Shown here: positions 17,899 through 26,821 of the stretch, piece after piece
Layout: every line of letters begins with the position of its first letter
Numbering within the stretch: position 1 is the first letter of the stretch
Assembly (NCBI GenBank): GCA_033850885.1
Contig: JAWWPG010000027.1
Coordinates: forward strand, 93,285-157,284
Length of the DNA: 64,000 bases
Direction of reading: 5' to 3'
Source of the DNA: JAWWPG01 sp033850885
GTDB taxonomy: Bacteria > Actinomycetota > Actinomycetes > Propionibacteriales > Nocardioidaceae
Program-made: the position numbers and the translations under genes
The notes under the pieces: generated by a model
The model's input: only the letters and a program-made list of their open reading frames with translations
What the model was told of the DNA's origin: nothing
Databases searched by the model: none

Positions 17899-20829
17899 GT
17901 GAAACGCCTGGTCTGCGCGTTCGCCGCGGCGCTCACCTTGGCCGGGGTCGGGGTGGGTACGACCGGCCTGCCCGCCCAGGCCAGCCGGACGGTATCCCGA
18001 AGCGAGACGGCCGGTGTCTACCTGGTCGTGCTGCGTCATGCACCGGCCGCGTCGTACGCGGGCGGCATCGCCGGCTACCCGGCAACGACACCGGCGCCCG
18101 GCAGGCGCTTCGACGCCGAACGGCCCGCCGCCTCGATGTACCGCAGCTATCTGCTCCGCCAACAGGCACGGGTGCTCGCACGGGTGGGCGACCCGCTCGT
18201 CCTCTACTCCTACACCACCGCTCTCGACGGGTTCGCGGCCCAGCTCACCGCGTCTCAGGTGAAGACCCTCACGACGATGGACGACGTCCTGCTGGTGCAG
18301 CCTGACTCCGTCGTCAAAGTCGACAACGCCTTGAGCGTGCCGGGTTCCCGCGTTCCAGACGTCGACACTCCCGTCGGGCTGTGGCGCCAGGCGGGAGGCG
18401 CCGACAAGGCCGGGCGCGGTGTGGTGGTGGGCGTCATCGACACCGGGGTAAGTCCCGAGAACCCCTCGCTCGCGGGAATCCCGCTGAGCTCGTCGACGCT
18501 CGACCAGAGCTACCCGGGGTTCTCCGGGACGTGCCAGGGCGGGGTCAGTTGGACACCCGCGACCTGCACGTCGAAGGTGATTGCCGCGCGTTACTTCGTC
18601 CGAGGATTCGGACGCGCCAACGCCGCCGCGTCCGACTACCTGTCGCCGCGCGACGGTAGCGGGCACGGCACCAGTGTTGCGGCGATCGCGGCCGGCAACA
18701 GGGGCGTCGACGCCAGGATCGCCGGCCAGGATTTCGGGCACATCTCGGGGATGGCGCCGGCTGCCGGACTGAGCATCTACAAGGCGTGCTGGTCGGCCCC
18801 AGACCCGGCCAGGGACGGCTGTGACACCGCAGACACGGTGAAGGCGATCGACCAGGCGGTGACAGACGGGGTCGACGTCATCAACTACTCCATCGGCGGG
18901 ACCCGCTCGAGCCTCGGCGACGCCGTCGAGCTCGCCTTTCTGAATGCGGCTGCGGCGCATGTGTTCGTGGCCACGTCGGCCGGCAACGGCGGTCCTCATG
19001 ATGGTTCCGTGCAGCACCCGAGCCCTTGGGTGACGACCGTTGGAGCGAACACCCATGACGTCTTCCAGGGCGGGCTCAGGCTCGGTGACGGACGGACGTT
19101 CGTCGGCGCGATGCTCTCCGACCGGAGCGTCGGGCCGGCGCGGCTCGTCTTCGCAGGCGCCGCACCGGCTCATGGAGTGTCCCCTCGACGGGCCGCCCTG
19201 TGCTATCCACACAGCCTCGACGCCCAGCGCGTGGATGGCGCCATCGTGGTCTGCAACCGCGGCGTGACCTCGCGGGTGAGCAAGAGCGCCACCGTCGACC
19301 AGAGCGGTGGGAGCGCGATGGTCCTCGTGAACACCCAGCCCGACAGCGTCGACGCGGACCTGCACGCCGTGCCGACGGTGCATCTCGACGAGACTGCGGG
19401 CAACGCGGTGAAGGCCTACATCGCGCGGCAAGGAAGCTCGGCGGTCGGCACGATCTTGGCGAACGCAAGGAACGCGACACCGGTTCCCGCGGTCGCCCGC
19501 TTCTCCGGGCGTGGGCCCTCTTCAGTGGCAGGCGGTGACCTCCTGAAGCCTGACCTCACCGCAACGGGAGTGGCCGTTGTGTCCGCCGTCGCTCCGGCCT
19601 CCAGCTCCGGTCAGCTTTGGGACGTGGAGTCGGGTACGTCGGTCGCGACGCCCCATGTCGCCGGCGTCGCCGCAGTGGTGAGGGCGGCCAACCTGTCTTG
19701 GACCCCCGCCGAGGTCAAGTCGGCGATGATGACGACCGCGGCACGTCTCCAGGGGTCCAACGGCCCCGAGACGCGGGGAGCCGGAGAGCTCGACTCAGGC
19801 TCGGTGCTCCGACCGGGTCTGGTGTATGACGCTGGGCTGACGGGATGGGCCGACGTGCTGCGCGGCGAGGGGCTCGACCTGGGCGGCCGGCCGGGCACGG
19901 CCGCCGCGGACGCCAGCCAGCTGAACCAGCCCTCCATCTCGGTCGGAGACCTGGTGGGCCGCGCGACGGTGCGACGCACGGTCACGAACGTCGGATCGGC
20001 CACGATGACGTACACCGTGACGACACGCGGGCTGCGTGGGATCTCCCGCTCGATCACGCCGGACTCCCTCACGGTGGCGCCCGGCCGCTCGGCCTCTTTC
20101 ACAGTCGCCCTCACTGCCACCAGGAACGCGGCGTACGGAAGGTTCGTGACCGGGTCGCTGACGTGGCGCGACGCCACCGGGCACACCGTGTCGAGCCCGG
20201 TCGCCGTACGGCCCGAGCTTGCGTCCGTGCCCGCGGAGGTCACCGGCTCCGGACGGGCCGGCTCGACCGTCGTCGACGCGCTGGCCGGCGTGACGGGCAC
20301 GCTTCGAGCCACCACGTCGGGGCTCGTGGGCGCCAGCCCGCTACCGCTCTCCCTGCGACCAACGGGCTTCGACCCCCAGCATCCGACGACCTCGCCAGGC
20401 ACCGCGATGGAGACGCTCACCGTGCGCGCGGGGAGCCGCGCGGCACGCTTCCAGGTCAGCTCACGCCAGCCCGGTGACGATGTCGACCTCTACGTGTACC
20501 GCGGTGACCGGCTCGTCGCCTCCGCCACCGACGGTTCGGGCGACGAGACACTCACGTTGACGGCCCCCTCGGCGGGGCGTTACCGGATCTACGTCAACGC
20601 CAACCGGGCAGCCGCGGCCACCGCGCACACGACGTTCACGAGCTGGGTGCTGCCCAGGGCCGACCAAGGCAACCTCACCCTGATCCCGAGCGCGCTCGGG
20701 GTCAGCGGGGGCGAGCGCTTCGCCGTGAGGGCCCATTGGTCCGGCCTGAGCAGAGCTCGACGCTGGTGGGGGTACATCGCCTACCGCGGACTGCCGAGCG
20801 TCACCTACGTGACGATCACCCCCCGTTGA
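17899..20829 (+). CDS. Secreted S8 subtilisin-like serine peptidase, multidomain
   Basis: 976 aa. Signal peptide (about 1-29), an I9-like propeptide (45-145), then a subtilase domain with Asp181 (VIDTGV), His256 (GSGHGTSVA), oxyanion Asn363 (TSAGNGG) and nucleophile Ser581 (SGTSVATPHVAG). A PA (protease-associated) domain of about 150 residues is inserted between Asn and Ser, as in plant-type/C5a-type subtilases. It is followed by an Fn3-like domain (TVRRTVTNVGSATMTYTV) and a C-terminal PPC-like beta domain (DDVDLYVYRGDRLVASA). GTG 17899 is preferred: GAGGAGG ends 8 nt upstream and MKRL gives a proper signal peptide. Its TGA belongs to the first unit of repeat array B. Confidence 0.92.
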   Translation: MKRLVCAFAAALTLAGVGVGTTGLPAQASRTVSRSETAGVYLVVLRHAPAASYAGGIAGYPATTPAPGRRFDAERPAASMYRSYLLRQQARVLARVGDPLVLYSYTTALDGFAAQLTASQVKTLTTMDDVLLVQPDSVVKVDNALSVPGSRVPDVDTPVGLWRQAGGADKAGRGVVVGVIDTGVSPENPSLAGIPLSSSTLDQSYPGFSGTCQGGVSWTPATCTSKVIAARYFVRGFGRANAAASDYLSPRDGSGHGTSVAAIAAGNRGVDARIAGQDFGHISGMAPAAGLSIYKACWSAPDPARDGCDTADTVKAIDQAVTDGVDVINYSIGGTRSSLGDAVELAFLNAAAAHVFVATSAGNGGPHDGSVQHPSPWVTTVGANTHDVFQGGLRLGDGRTFVGAMLSDRSVGPARLVFAGAAPAHGVSPRRAALCYPHSLDAQRVDGAIVVCNRGVTSRVSKSATVDQSGGSAMVLVNTQPDSVDADLHAVPTVHLDETAGNAVKAYIARQGSSAVGTILANARNATPVPAVARFSGRGPSSVAGGDLLKPDLTATGVAVVSAVAPASSSGQLWDVESGTSVATPHVAGVAAVVRAANLSWTPAEVKSAMMTTAARLQGSNGPETRGAGELDSGSVLRPGLVYDAGLTGWADVLRGEGLDLGGRPGTAAADASQLNQPSISVGDLVGRATVRRTVTNVGSATMTYTVTTRGLRGISRSITPDSLTVAPGRSASFTVALTATRNAAYGRFVTGSLTWRDATGHTVSSPVAVRPELASVPAEVTGSGRAGSTVVDALAGVTGTLRATTSGLVGASPLPLSLRPTGFDPQHPTTSPGTAMETLTVRAGSRAARFQVSSRQPGDDVDLYVYRGDRLVASATDGSGDETLTLTAPSAGRYRIYVNANRAAAATAHTTFTSWVLPRADQGNLTLIPSALGVSGGERFAVRAHWSGLSRARRWWGYIAYRGLPSVTYVTITPR

Positions 20830-20912
20830 CCCGTCGCAAAGTTGCCGTTGAGCCGTCGCAAAGTTGCCGTTGAGCCGTCACGAAGTTGCCGTTGAGCCGT
20901 CACGAACCCGGC
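20825..20912. repeat. Repeat array B: four direct 22-bp units
   Basis: Four head-to-tail 22-bp units at 20825-20846, 20847-20868, 20869-20890 and 20891-20912, consensus GTTGASCCGTC followed by GCAAAGTTGCC; the last is degenerate at its end. The first unit contains the TGA stop of the subtilase gene. The fourth unit contains, on the other strand, the TGA stop of the acyl-CoA synthetase gene (TCA at 20900-20902). The whole convergent intergenic space is therefore repeat. Confidence 0.9.
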
Positions 20913-22552
20913 GTTGTCGCAGCGCCCAGGTCGAGCTCCTCGACGCTCCGCTCGCGCATCTCGACCTTGCGGATCTTCCCCGTCACGGTCATCGGGAACT
21001 CGTCGACGACCATGACGTAGCGCGGGATCTTGTAGTGCGCGAGCTTTCCGGAGGCGAAGGCTCGCACCGCGTCAGCGTCCAGCGGCTTGGCCCCATCGCG
21101 CATCTTCACCCAGGCGCACACCTCCTCGCCGTACTGCTCATCGGGCACGCCGATGACCTGGACGTCCTCGATGTCGGGATGGGTGTAGAGGAACTCCTCG
21201 ATCTCGCGCGGGTAGACGTTCTCCCCGCCGCGGATCACCATGTCCTTGATCCTGCCGACGATGTTGGCGTACCCGTCTTCGCGCATGAGAGCGAGGTCAC
21301 CGGTGTGCATCCAGCCGTCGTCGTCGATGGCCTCCGCGGTCTTGTCGGGCTGTTGCCAGTATCCGAGCATCACCGAGTAACCGCGGGTGCAGAACTCGCC
21401 GGTCTCCCCGCGAGGCAGGACATCCCCGCTGACCGGGTCGATGATCTTGATCTCGACGTGTGGGTGGACGCGCCCGATCGTGGAGGTACGGCGGTCCAGG
21501 TCGTCGTCGACGCGGGTCTGGGTGGAGACGGGAGACGTCTCCGTCATGCCGTACGCGATGCCAACCTCGGCCATGTGCATATCGGAGACGCAGCGCTTCA
21601 TCACCTCGACCGGGCACGGGGAGCCTGCCATCAGGCCGGTCCGCAACGACGTCAGGTCGTACGACGCGAAGTCGGGGTGGTTCTGCATGGCGATGAACAT
21701 CGTGGGGACGCCGTACACGCCGGTGCACCGCTCATCCTGGATCGTCTGCAGCGTGACCTGTGGGTCGAAGCCGGCCGACGGGATGACCATCGCCGCACCG
21801 TGGCTCGTGCATCCCAGGTTGCCCATGACCATCCCGAAGCAGTGGTAGAACGGCACCGGGATGGCGAGCCGGTCGGACTCCGTGAAGTTGATCAGCTCCG
21901 TCACCTGGTAGCCGTTGTTGAGGATGTTGCGGTGACTGAGCGTCGCGCCCTTGGGGAACCCCGTCGTGCCTGACGTGTACTGGATGTTGATCGGGTCCGT
22001 CGCGCTGAGGCCGGCCAATCGCTCGGCGACTGCGTTCGCCGGCAGGCCGCTTCCACGCTCGAGCAGCTCGTCCCAGTCGGGCCCGTCGAGGTAGACGACC
22101 CGTTCGAGGGCGCCGCACTCGGGGCGAACCTCGTCGACCATCGACCGGTAGTCGCTCGACTTGAAGGCGGTCGCTGCGATGAGCACCCTCAACCCGCTCT
22201 GGTTGACGGCGTACGACAGCTCATGTGTCCGGTAGGCAGGGTTGATGTTGACGAGGATGGCGCCGATCTTCGCCGTGGCGTACTGCGCGAGCGTCCACTC
22301 GGCACAGTTCGGCGCCCAGATTCCGACCCGGTCGCCGACCTCGACCCCCAACGCCAGCAGGCCTCGCGCGACGTCGTTGACGGTGGTGTCCAGCTCGCGG
22401 TAGGTCCAGCGCCGCCCACTCGCCACGTCAACGAGCGCCTCGGCGTCGCCGTACCGGGCAACCGTGCGCTCGAGGTTCGCGCCGATCGTCTCGTCCAGCA
22501 GCGGCGGCTCCGCGGGTCCGGCGGCGTACGACGGCTCAGTGGCAGACGTCAT
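20900..22552 (-). CDS. AMP-binding acyl-CoA synthetase (fatty-acid-CoA ligase type)
   Basis: 550 aa, ANL-superfamily adenylating enzyme. The P-loop YTSGTTGFPKGAT, the central YGMTETSP, the adenylate-binding TGDLALM, and the C-terminal hinge GRIKDMVIRGGENVYPREIEEFL with catalytic lysine in TVTGKIRK are all intact. The HGAAMVIPSAGFDP and GYSVMLGYWQQPDKTAE blocks are typical of medium/long-chain acyl-CoA synthetases (FadD35-like). It activates fatty acids to CoA esters for degradation or lipid synthesis; chain length is unknown. The last codons and stop lie in repeat array B. A 21-bp gap separates it from the downstream end of the ABC permease gene. Confidence 0.9.
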   Translation of the reverse strand: MTSATEPSYAAGPAEPPLLDETIGANLERTVARYGDAEALVDVASGRRWTYRELDTTVNDVARGLLALGVEVGDRVGIWAPNCAEWTLAQYATAKIGAILVNINPAYRTHELSYAVNQSGLRVLIAATAFKSSDYRSMVDEVRPECGALERVVYLDGPDWDELLERGSGLPANAVAERLAGLSATDPINIQYTSGTTGFPKGATLSHRNILNNGYQVTELINFTESDRLAIPVPFYHCFGMVMGNLGCTSHGAAMVIPSAGFDPQVTLQTIQDERCTGVYGVPTMFIAMQNHPDFASYDLTSLRTGLMAGSPCPVEVMKRCVSDMHMAEVGIAYGMTETSPVSTQTRVDDDLDRRTSTIGRVHPHVEIKIIDPVSGDVLPRGETGEFCTRGYSVMLGYWQQPDKTAEAIDDDGWMHTGDLALMREDGYANIVGRIKDMVIRGGENVYPREIEEFLYTHPDIEDVQVIGVPDEQYGEEVCAWVKMRDGAKPLDADAVRAFASGKLAHYKIPRYVMVVDEFPMTVTGKIRKVEMRERSVEELDLGAATTPGS

Positions 22553-22573
22553 AGCCGCCAGGCTAGCCGCCGA

Positions 22574-23392
22574 TCAGGCGTCGCGCTTCAAGAACAGCAC
22601 GAATGCGGCCACCACCAGGATCACCAGACCGCTCCAGAAGACGGCAGTGCTCGCCGCCACCCCCCAGACGTGCAGAACGACGTCCGTGCCGGATGTCGGG
22701 TTCGCGAAGGCTTCGTAGGGAAGGTAGATCGTACGTCGGCCGGCGGATGCGGGGAAGAGGTTCGCGATCCGGTCCAGGGCGCCCCGATTCACGACCCGCA
22801 GCACGTTGTAGCCGATGGGCTCGATGACGAGCGGGTAGACCAGTACGCCCACCAGGGCGCCCGCCAGGTTACGGAAGATCGCCGCCAGTGAGAAGCCTGC
22901 GATGCCGAACCCGACGTTGTAGAGCACGAAGTCAGCGATCGGCCGGAACGAATCGCCGCTCAGCGAGAAGTTGTCGAGAAGAAGTGCGCCCAGCCCGATA
23001 TTGATGACGACCAGGACCAGCATCAGGGCAAGAAGCCAGCCGACCAGGACGATGAGCTTGGCGTAGAAGGCCGTGAACCGGTCGGGTATCGCGGTGAGCG
23101 TCTGCTTGATCGTCCCGTAGCGATACTCGTGCCCAAAGGCCATCGCCCCGATCACCGCGCAGAACGGGGCACTGAGTACGGGAACGAAGATCACCGACGC
23201 CCCCGCGGTCACGACCAGGGTCGAGGCCTGGAAGAAGTTCGAGATCCCGTCGGAGGTGAAGTTCGACGAGCTCAACGTCAGCGCGATGAAGAAGGCGATC
23301 AGGGCCGAGAAGACGATCGACATCCCGGAGAACCAGTACGTCGACCTCACCGTCGTGATCCGGCGCCACTCGTACGCGATGGCGGCTCTCAT
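22574..23392 (-). CDS. ABC-2 type transporter permease
   Basis: 272 aa with about six hydrophobic helices arranged as in ABC-2 permeases (WFSGMSIVFSALIAFFIALTLS at the start, LVGVLVYPLVIEPIGYNVL in the middle, STAVFWSGLVILVVAAFVLFL at the end). The cytoplasmic loop MAFGHEYRYGTIKQTLTAIPDR is the conserved coupling segment of this family. It probably forms a homodimer with the ATPase encoded directly upstream; ATGA overlap at 23389-23392 implies coupled translation. An exporter of lipid, peptide or drug is likely; substrate unknown. Confidence 0.87.
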   Translation of the reverse strand: MRAAIAYEWRRITTVRSTYWFSGMSIVFSALIAFFIALTLSSSNFTSDGISNFFQASTLVVTAGASVIFVPVLSAPFCAVIGAMAFGHEYRYGTIKQTLTAIPDRFTAFYAKLIVLVGWLLALMLVLVVINIGLGALLLDNFSLSGDSFRPIADFVLYNVGFGIAGFSLAAIFRNLAGALVGVLVYPLVIEPIGYNVLRVVNRGALDRIANLFPASAGRRTIYLPYEAFANPTSGTDVVLHVWGVAASTAVFWSGLVILVVAAFVLFLKRDA

Positions 23393-24654
23393 CGGTCGTC
23401 TTCAGGCGGTACGTCGTCAGCCGGCGGGCCCGGCTCATCCCCTGGCGTCTCGCGGGGCCGGGATTGCCCCGCGGGTCGCGGCGACCCCCCACTCTGGCGG
23501 GGGGGTGGACCGTACTGTCCGGGCGGTGGGCCGTACGCACCGGGCGGTGGGCCGTACGCACCGGGCGGTGGACCGTACGCACCGGGCGGCGGGCCGTACG
23601 CACCGGGCGGCCGGCCGTACGCACCCGGCGGTGGGCCGTACGCACCCGGCGGCAGACCGGACCGACCGGGCGGCTGCTGCCAGTACTGACCTGGATCGGG
23701 TCGGTAGCCCGCCATCGGGCCACCGAACTGGTCCACGCCGCCGAACCCCATGGAGGCTCGGAACTCCTCGGATGCCCCGGTGGCGTCGAGGAACGCCTCC
23801 TCGAGGGTCGCTTCACGGTTGCTGAGCTCGAACACGCGGATCCCGAGCTCGTGGGCGAGCCCGCCGACGGCATCCGAGTCCATCCCGGTAACCGCGAGCC
23901 TGCCGTCGCGCTCCGTCACGACCGCTGCCCGGCGGGCCCGAAGCTCGCGCGTGAGGAGCTCCGGATCCGCGACCCTGATGACGACCGCGTTGCGGCGACT
24001 CGTCGAGATGAAGTCGCTCATCCGGCCGCTGGCAATCAGGCTCCCGCGTCCGATGACGACAAGGCTGTCTGCCATCAGCGCCATCTCCGACAGCAGATGG
24101 CTGGACACCAGGATCGACCTGCCCTGACCGGCCAGTACTTTGAGCATCCCCCGCAACCAGTGCACGCCCTGCGGATCGAGCCCGTTCGCCGGTTCGTCGA
24201 GGATCAGGGTGCCGGGATCTCCGAGCAGCGCCGCCGCCAACCCGAGGCGCTGCCCCATGCCGAGGGAGAACGTCTTGGGCTTGGCGTTCGCCACGTCGCC
24301 GAGCCCGACGAGGTTGATGACATCGGTCACTCTGCTGCGGGGGATGTCGTTCGACACGGCAAGCATCCTGAGGTGGTTGACCGCCGTCCGGGTCGGATGG
24401 AAAGGCTTGGCATCGAGGACGGAACCCACCTGTCGCAGCGGGTTGCTGAGCTCGCGGAAGACGACGCCGTCGTACGTCGTCACCCCCTCCCCGTTGTCGA
24501 GGCCGAGCATCAGCCGCATCGTCGTGGACTTCCCGGCACCGTTGGGGCCCAGGAAGCCGGTGACCGAGCCCGGCACGACGTCGAACGACAGGCCCCTGAC
24601 CGCAGCCTTGCCGCTGAACGTCTTGCTCAGCCCACGCGCCTGGATGAACGCCAC
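23389..24654 (-). CDS. ABC transporter ATPase with PPPGAYG-repeat tail
   Basis: 421 aa from GTG 24654; the upstream part of the frame is not conserved. Residues 1-230 form an ABC ATPase: Walker A GPNGAGKST (36-44), a signature FSLGMGQR (129-136, a variant of LSGGQ), Walker B LILDEP (150-155) and the switch His in VSSHLLSE. Residues 230-300 resemble the usual DrrA-type regulatory region. The final ~90 residues are low complexity: seven or eight tandem PPPGAYG-like heptads (about 334-391), then a Pro/acidic end. The tail lies outside the catalytic fold and is probably disordered and cytoplasmic. Confidence 0.9.
   Translation of the reverse strand: MAFIQARGLSKTFSGKAAVRGLSFDVVPGSVTGFLGPNGAGKSTTMRLMLGLDNGEGVTTYDGVVFRELSNPLRQVGSVLDAKPFHPTRTAVNHLRMLAVSNDIPRSRVTDVINLVGLGDVANAKPKTFSLGMGQRLGLAAALLGDPGTLILDEPANGLDPQGVHWLRGMLKVLAGQGRSILVSSHLLSEMALMADSLVVIGRGSLIASGRMSDFISTSRRNAVVIRVADPELLTRELRARRAAVVTERDGRLAVTGMDSDAVGGLAHELGIRVFELSNREATLEEAFLDATGASEEFRASMGFGGVDQFGGPMAGYRPDPGQYWQQPPGRSGLPPGAYGPPPGAYGRPPGAYGPPPGAYGPPPGAYGPPPGAYGPPPGQYGPPPRQSGGSPRPAGQSRPRETPGDEPGPPADDVPPEDDR
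23493..23655. repeat. 21-bp coding minisatellite (PPPGAYG heptads)
   Basis: About seven near-identical 21-bp units (CCGTACGCACCGGGCGGTGG plus one base, plus strand) encode the heptads of the ATPase tail. Units differ mainly at third positions and in one first position (Arg, Leu or Pro at heptad position 1), so the array looks expandable by slippage in whole codon sets without frame loss. Confidence 0.85.
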
Positions 24655-24773
24655 CGGCGAACCCCTTCCATCAGGAAGCGCAATCTTGTCATATGTACCG
24701 GTCCGACCCATGCAATCTGCCTGCCGGGAACTCGAACAGACGCGAAGTTTGCCCACCCTCTAGCGTTGAGGTG

Positions 24774-26501
24774 ATGGCATCCCCCCGCTCCACGCCCCGA
24801 TCGCTCACGCAGATGTTGCGCGACTCGGAAGACGCCGCTGTCCGCGACCTGCTGGTGGCCCGTCCGGACCTCGGAGTTCCGAAACCTGCCACGTTCAGCC
24901 AGGTCGCCTCGCGCGCCACCACTCGCGAGTCGGTGCGTGATGTGCTCGACACCCTCGATGCCCTCGACCTGTGGGTCGCCCAGCGAGCAAGCGCTTTCGC
25001 CGGTGCGCTCTCTGCGGCCGACATCGACGGCGTCGACCGCGAGACCGCGGCTGCGGCCCTCGAACGCTTGCGCCGCCTTGCGTTGCTGTGGGGTGACGCC
25101 GATGCCTTGCGCCCGGTCCGGGCGCTGGCGACCGAGCTCGGACAGGCACCGCTGGGCCCGACGCCCGACGTGGATCCCCCCAGCTTCGAAGGCGCCGTAC
25201 GCCAGGAACCGGACCGGGTGGACAAGGTGGCGGCGGGTTCGGCGTTCGAGCTGGTACGTCGGATCGAGGTGCTCGCCGAGCGCACGGACCACACACCGAT
25301 TCGGCTGCGCCACGATGGAGGGCTCGCCCATCGCGAGGCACGAGTCGTGGGGTCGCTTCTCGACCTGCCGGTGGGCATCGCCGTCCAGCACGCGCAGATC
25401 GCGCAGGCCGCCGGCCTGATCGGGGTGGTCCCCCAGGGCCGGACGGACACTCTCCTGCCCACGGCGGGCTTCGACACCTGGCAGGGGCTGCGGCTCGCGG
25501 AGCAGTGGGCCTGGCTCGCGCGGGGGTGGATGACGGGCCACCCGGCCAGCGGGACACCTGCTCTGAAGGCACTCTGCTTCCGGGCCTTCGGGCCGCCGAG
25601 TGACGGACGGGTCCTCGAACCGTCGGACATCCAGCGCTGGCTGGCGTGGAACGTGCCGCGCCTGCTGGAGGAGTCGACGCGTCGGGCGGCGACGATGTTC
25701 GCCCAGGCGTCCTGGGTCGGCATCACGGGACTCGGGGCCCTTGCCAGCTTCGGGCTCGGGGTGGACCTCTCGGCTCTCGAGCGGCTCCTCCCGGAACGAG
25801 CGGAGACGGTGCTCGTGCAGAACGACCTCACCGCGATCGCTCCCGGGCCGTTGACGCCGGACGCCGCCCGTGAGCTGGGAGCGCTCGCCGACGTGGAGTC
25901 GCGTGGAGGTGCGACCGTCTACCGCTTCACGATCGAATCTCTGCGCCGCGCGCACTCGATGGGTTGGTCGTCCGGCGAGATCGCGGCAGCCCTCACCTCG
26001 AGGTCTGTCACGCCGATCCCCCAACCCCTCAGATATCTGATCGGCGACCTGGACCGAGCGGACGCGCCCGCTACCAGCACCGTCCATCCGCAGGTCGGGC
26101 GCACCTGGTCGGCCATCCATCATCGGGGGGTCAGGGCCCCAGTCACTGCCCTGGCCGGAGCCGGGGACGGACCGAAGATGGACGTCGAGACGGCGACGCA
26201 CATCGTGACGGAGCTGCGTCACGCTGCCGGCCCCGAGGTACGTCCGGAAACCTCGGATCTGACCGCCGCCGAAGGAATGGCCGACTCCCCGCTCGAAACA
26301 CTGCGGGAGGCGGTCGAGACCGGCGAGCTGGTCTGGGTCGGATACCTCGACACCCGCGGCGAGCCGGGCGAACGCCTCGTCTACGCGTCAGCCGTTGAGG
26401 ACGGACGTGTCACTGCCCGCGACAGCCGCACCTCCGAACGCCTGAGCGTTCCGGTCCACCGCATCACGGCCGCACACATCATTCGCGGCGCCTCCGTCTG
26501 A
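24774..26501 (+). CDS. Helicase-associated (Helicase_C_3) domain protein, short form
   Basis: 575 aa from ATG 24774. Start segment SLTQMLRDSEDAAVRDLLVARPDL is the family opening of the actinobacterial XPB partner (Helicase_C_3; Rv0862c-like). The middle contains helical segments (RLAEQWAWLARGWM) and a block LPERAETVLVQNDLTAIAPGPLTP, the usual XPB N-terminal-like fold. The end (LVWVGYLDTRGEPGERLVYASAVEDGRVTARD) resembles a WYL-like sheet. Relatives as I recall are near 750 aa, so about 150-180 residues seem to be missing from the middle. It is probably nucleic-acid binding and linked to XPB, two genes downstream. Confidence 0.8.
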   Translation: MASPRSTPRSLTQMLRDSEDAAVRDLLVARPDLGVPKPATFSQVASRATTRESVRDVLDTLDALDLWVAQRASAFAGALSAADIDGVDRETAAAALERLRRLALLWGDADALRPVRALATELGQAPLGPTPDVDPPSFEGAVRQEPDRVDKVAAGSAFELVRRIEVLAERTDHTPIRLRHDGGLAHREARVVGSLLDLPVGIAVQHAQIAQAAGLIGVVPQGRTDTLLPTAGFDTWQGLRLAEQWAWLARGWMTGHPASGTPALKALCFRAFGPPSDGRVLEPSDIQRWLAWNVPRLLEESTRRAATMFAQASWVGITGLGALASFGLGVDLSALERLLPERAETVLVQNDLTAIAPGPLTPDAARELGALADVESRGGATVYRFTIESLRRAHSMGWSSGEIAAALTSRSVTPIPQPLRYLIGDLDRADAPATSTVHPQVGRTWSAIHHRGVRAPVTALAGAGDGPKMDVETATHIVTELRHAAGPEVRPETSDLTAAEGMADSPLETLREAVETGELVWVGYLDTRGEPGERLVYASAVEDGRVTARDSRTSERLSVPVHRITAAHIIRGASV

Positions 26502-26602
26502 TCCGACCGTCCCGCCAGATCCGGCACCGTCGCGGCGTACCGTCGGAGCTGGCGGGTCCAGGCGTCACGGGGGGCGGGACATGACCGCCCGGCCGGCCTG
26601 CC

Positions 26603-26749
26603 ATGGAGTGCGTCGCCCGGTTCGCCGCCCACCCCAAGGTGCCAGCCCTCGCGGTCACCCTCCGGTGGGCGATTCGGCGACGGTCCACCCAGCTCGGCTT
26701 CCTGCTGGCTTGGTGGTGGCTGGGCTGGCACTACATCACCGCGAGCTGA
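26603..26749 (+). CDS. Putative 48-aa membrane-associated protein
   Basis: An ORF of 48 codons (start MECVARFAAHPKV) ending in a Trp-rich hydrophobic helix (LGFLLAWWWLGWHYITAS). The basic-then-aromatic helix ending is like that of small actinobacterial membrane proteins (I am reminded of DUF6186-type proteins, uncertain). No good Shine-Dalgarno is seen. It sits in the otherwise empty 320-bp gap between the helicase-associated gene and the CGNR gene; nothing else is recognised in that gap except the CGNR promoter. Confidence 0.4.
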   Translation: MECVARFAAHPKVPALAVTLRWAIRRRSTQLGFLLAWWWLGWHYITAS

Positions 26750-26785
26750 CCGGTTGCCCGTAATATCCAAGTCCTGCGATGGGCA

Positions 26786-26815
26786 TTACCACTCGGCGTG
26801 ATTTCCGCGTAATAT
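26786..26815 (+). promoter_or_regulatory. CGNR-XPB promoter (leaderless)
   Basis: TTACCA (26786-26791), 18-bp spacer, TAATAT (26810-26815). The -10 ends 6 bp before the ATG at 26822, so transcription should begin at or next to the A of the start codon: a leaderless mRNA. A second TAATAT copy lies at 26760-26765. Confidence 0.6.
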
Positions 26816-26821
26816 GGGCGG

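Noticed and set aside
23493..23655. CRISPR-like regularly spaced repeat
   Set aside because: Repeats are in frame, encode PPPGAYG heptads and form the ATPase tail; there are no spacers.
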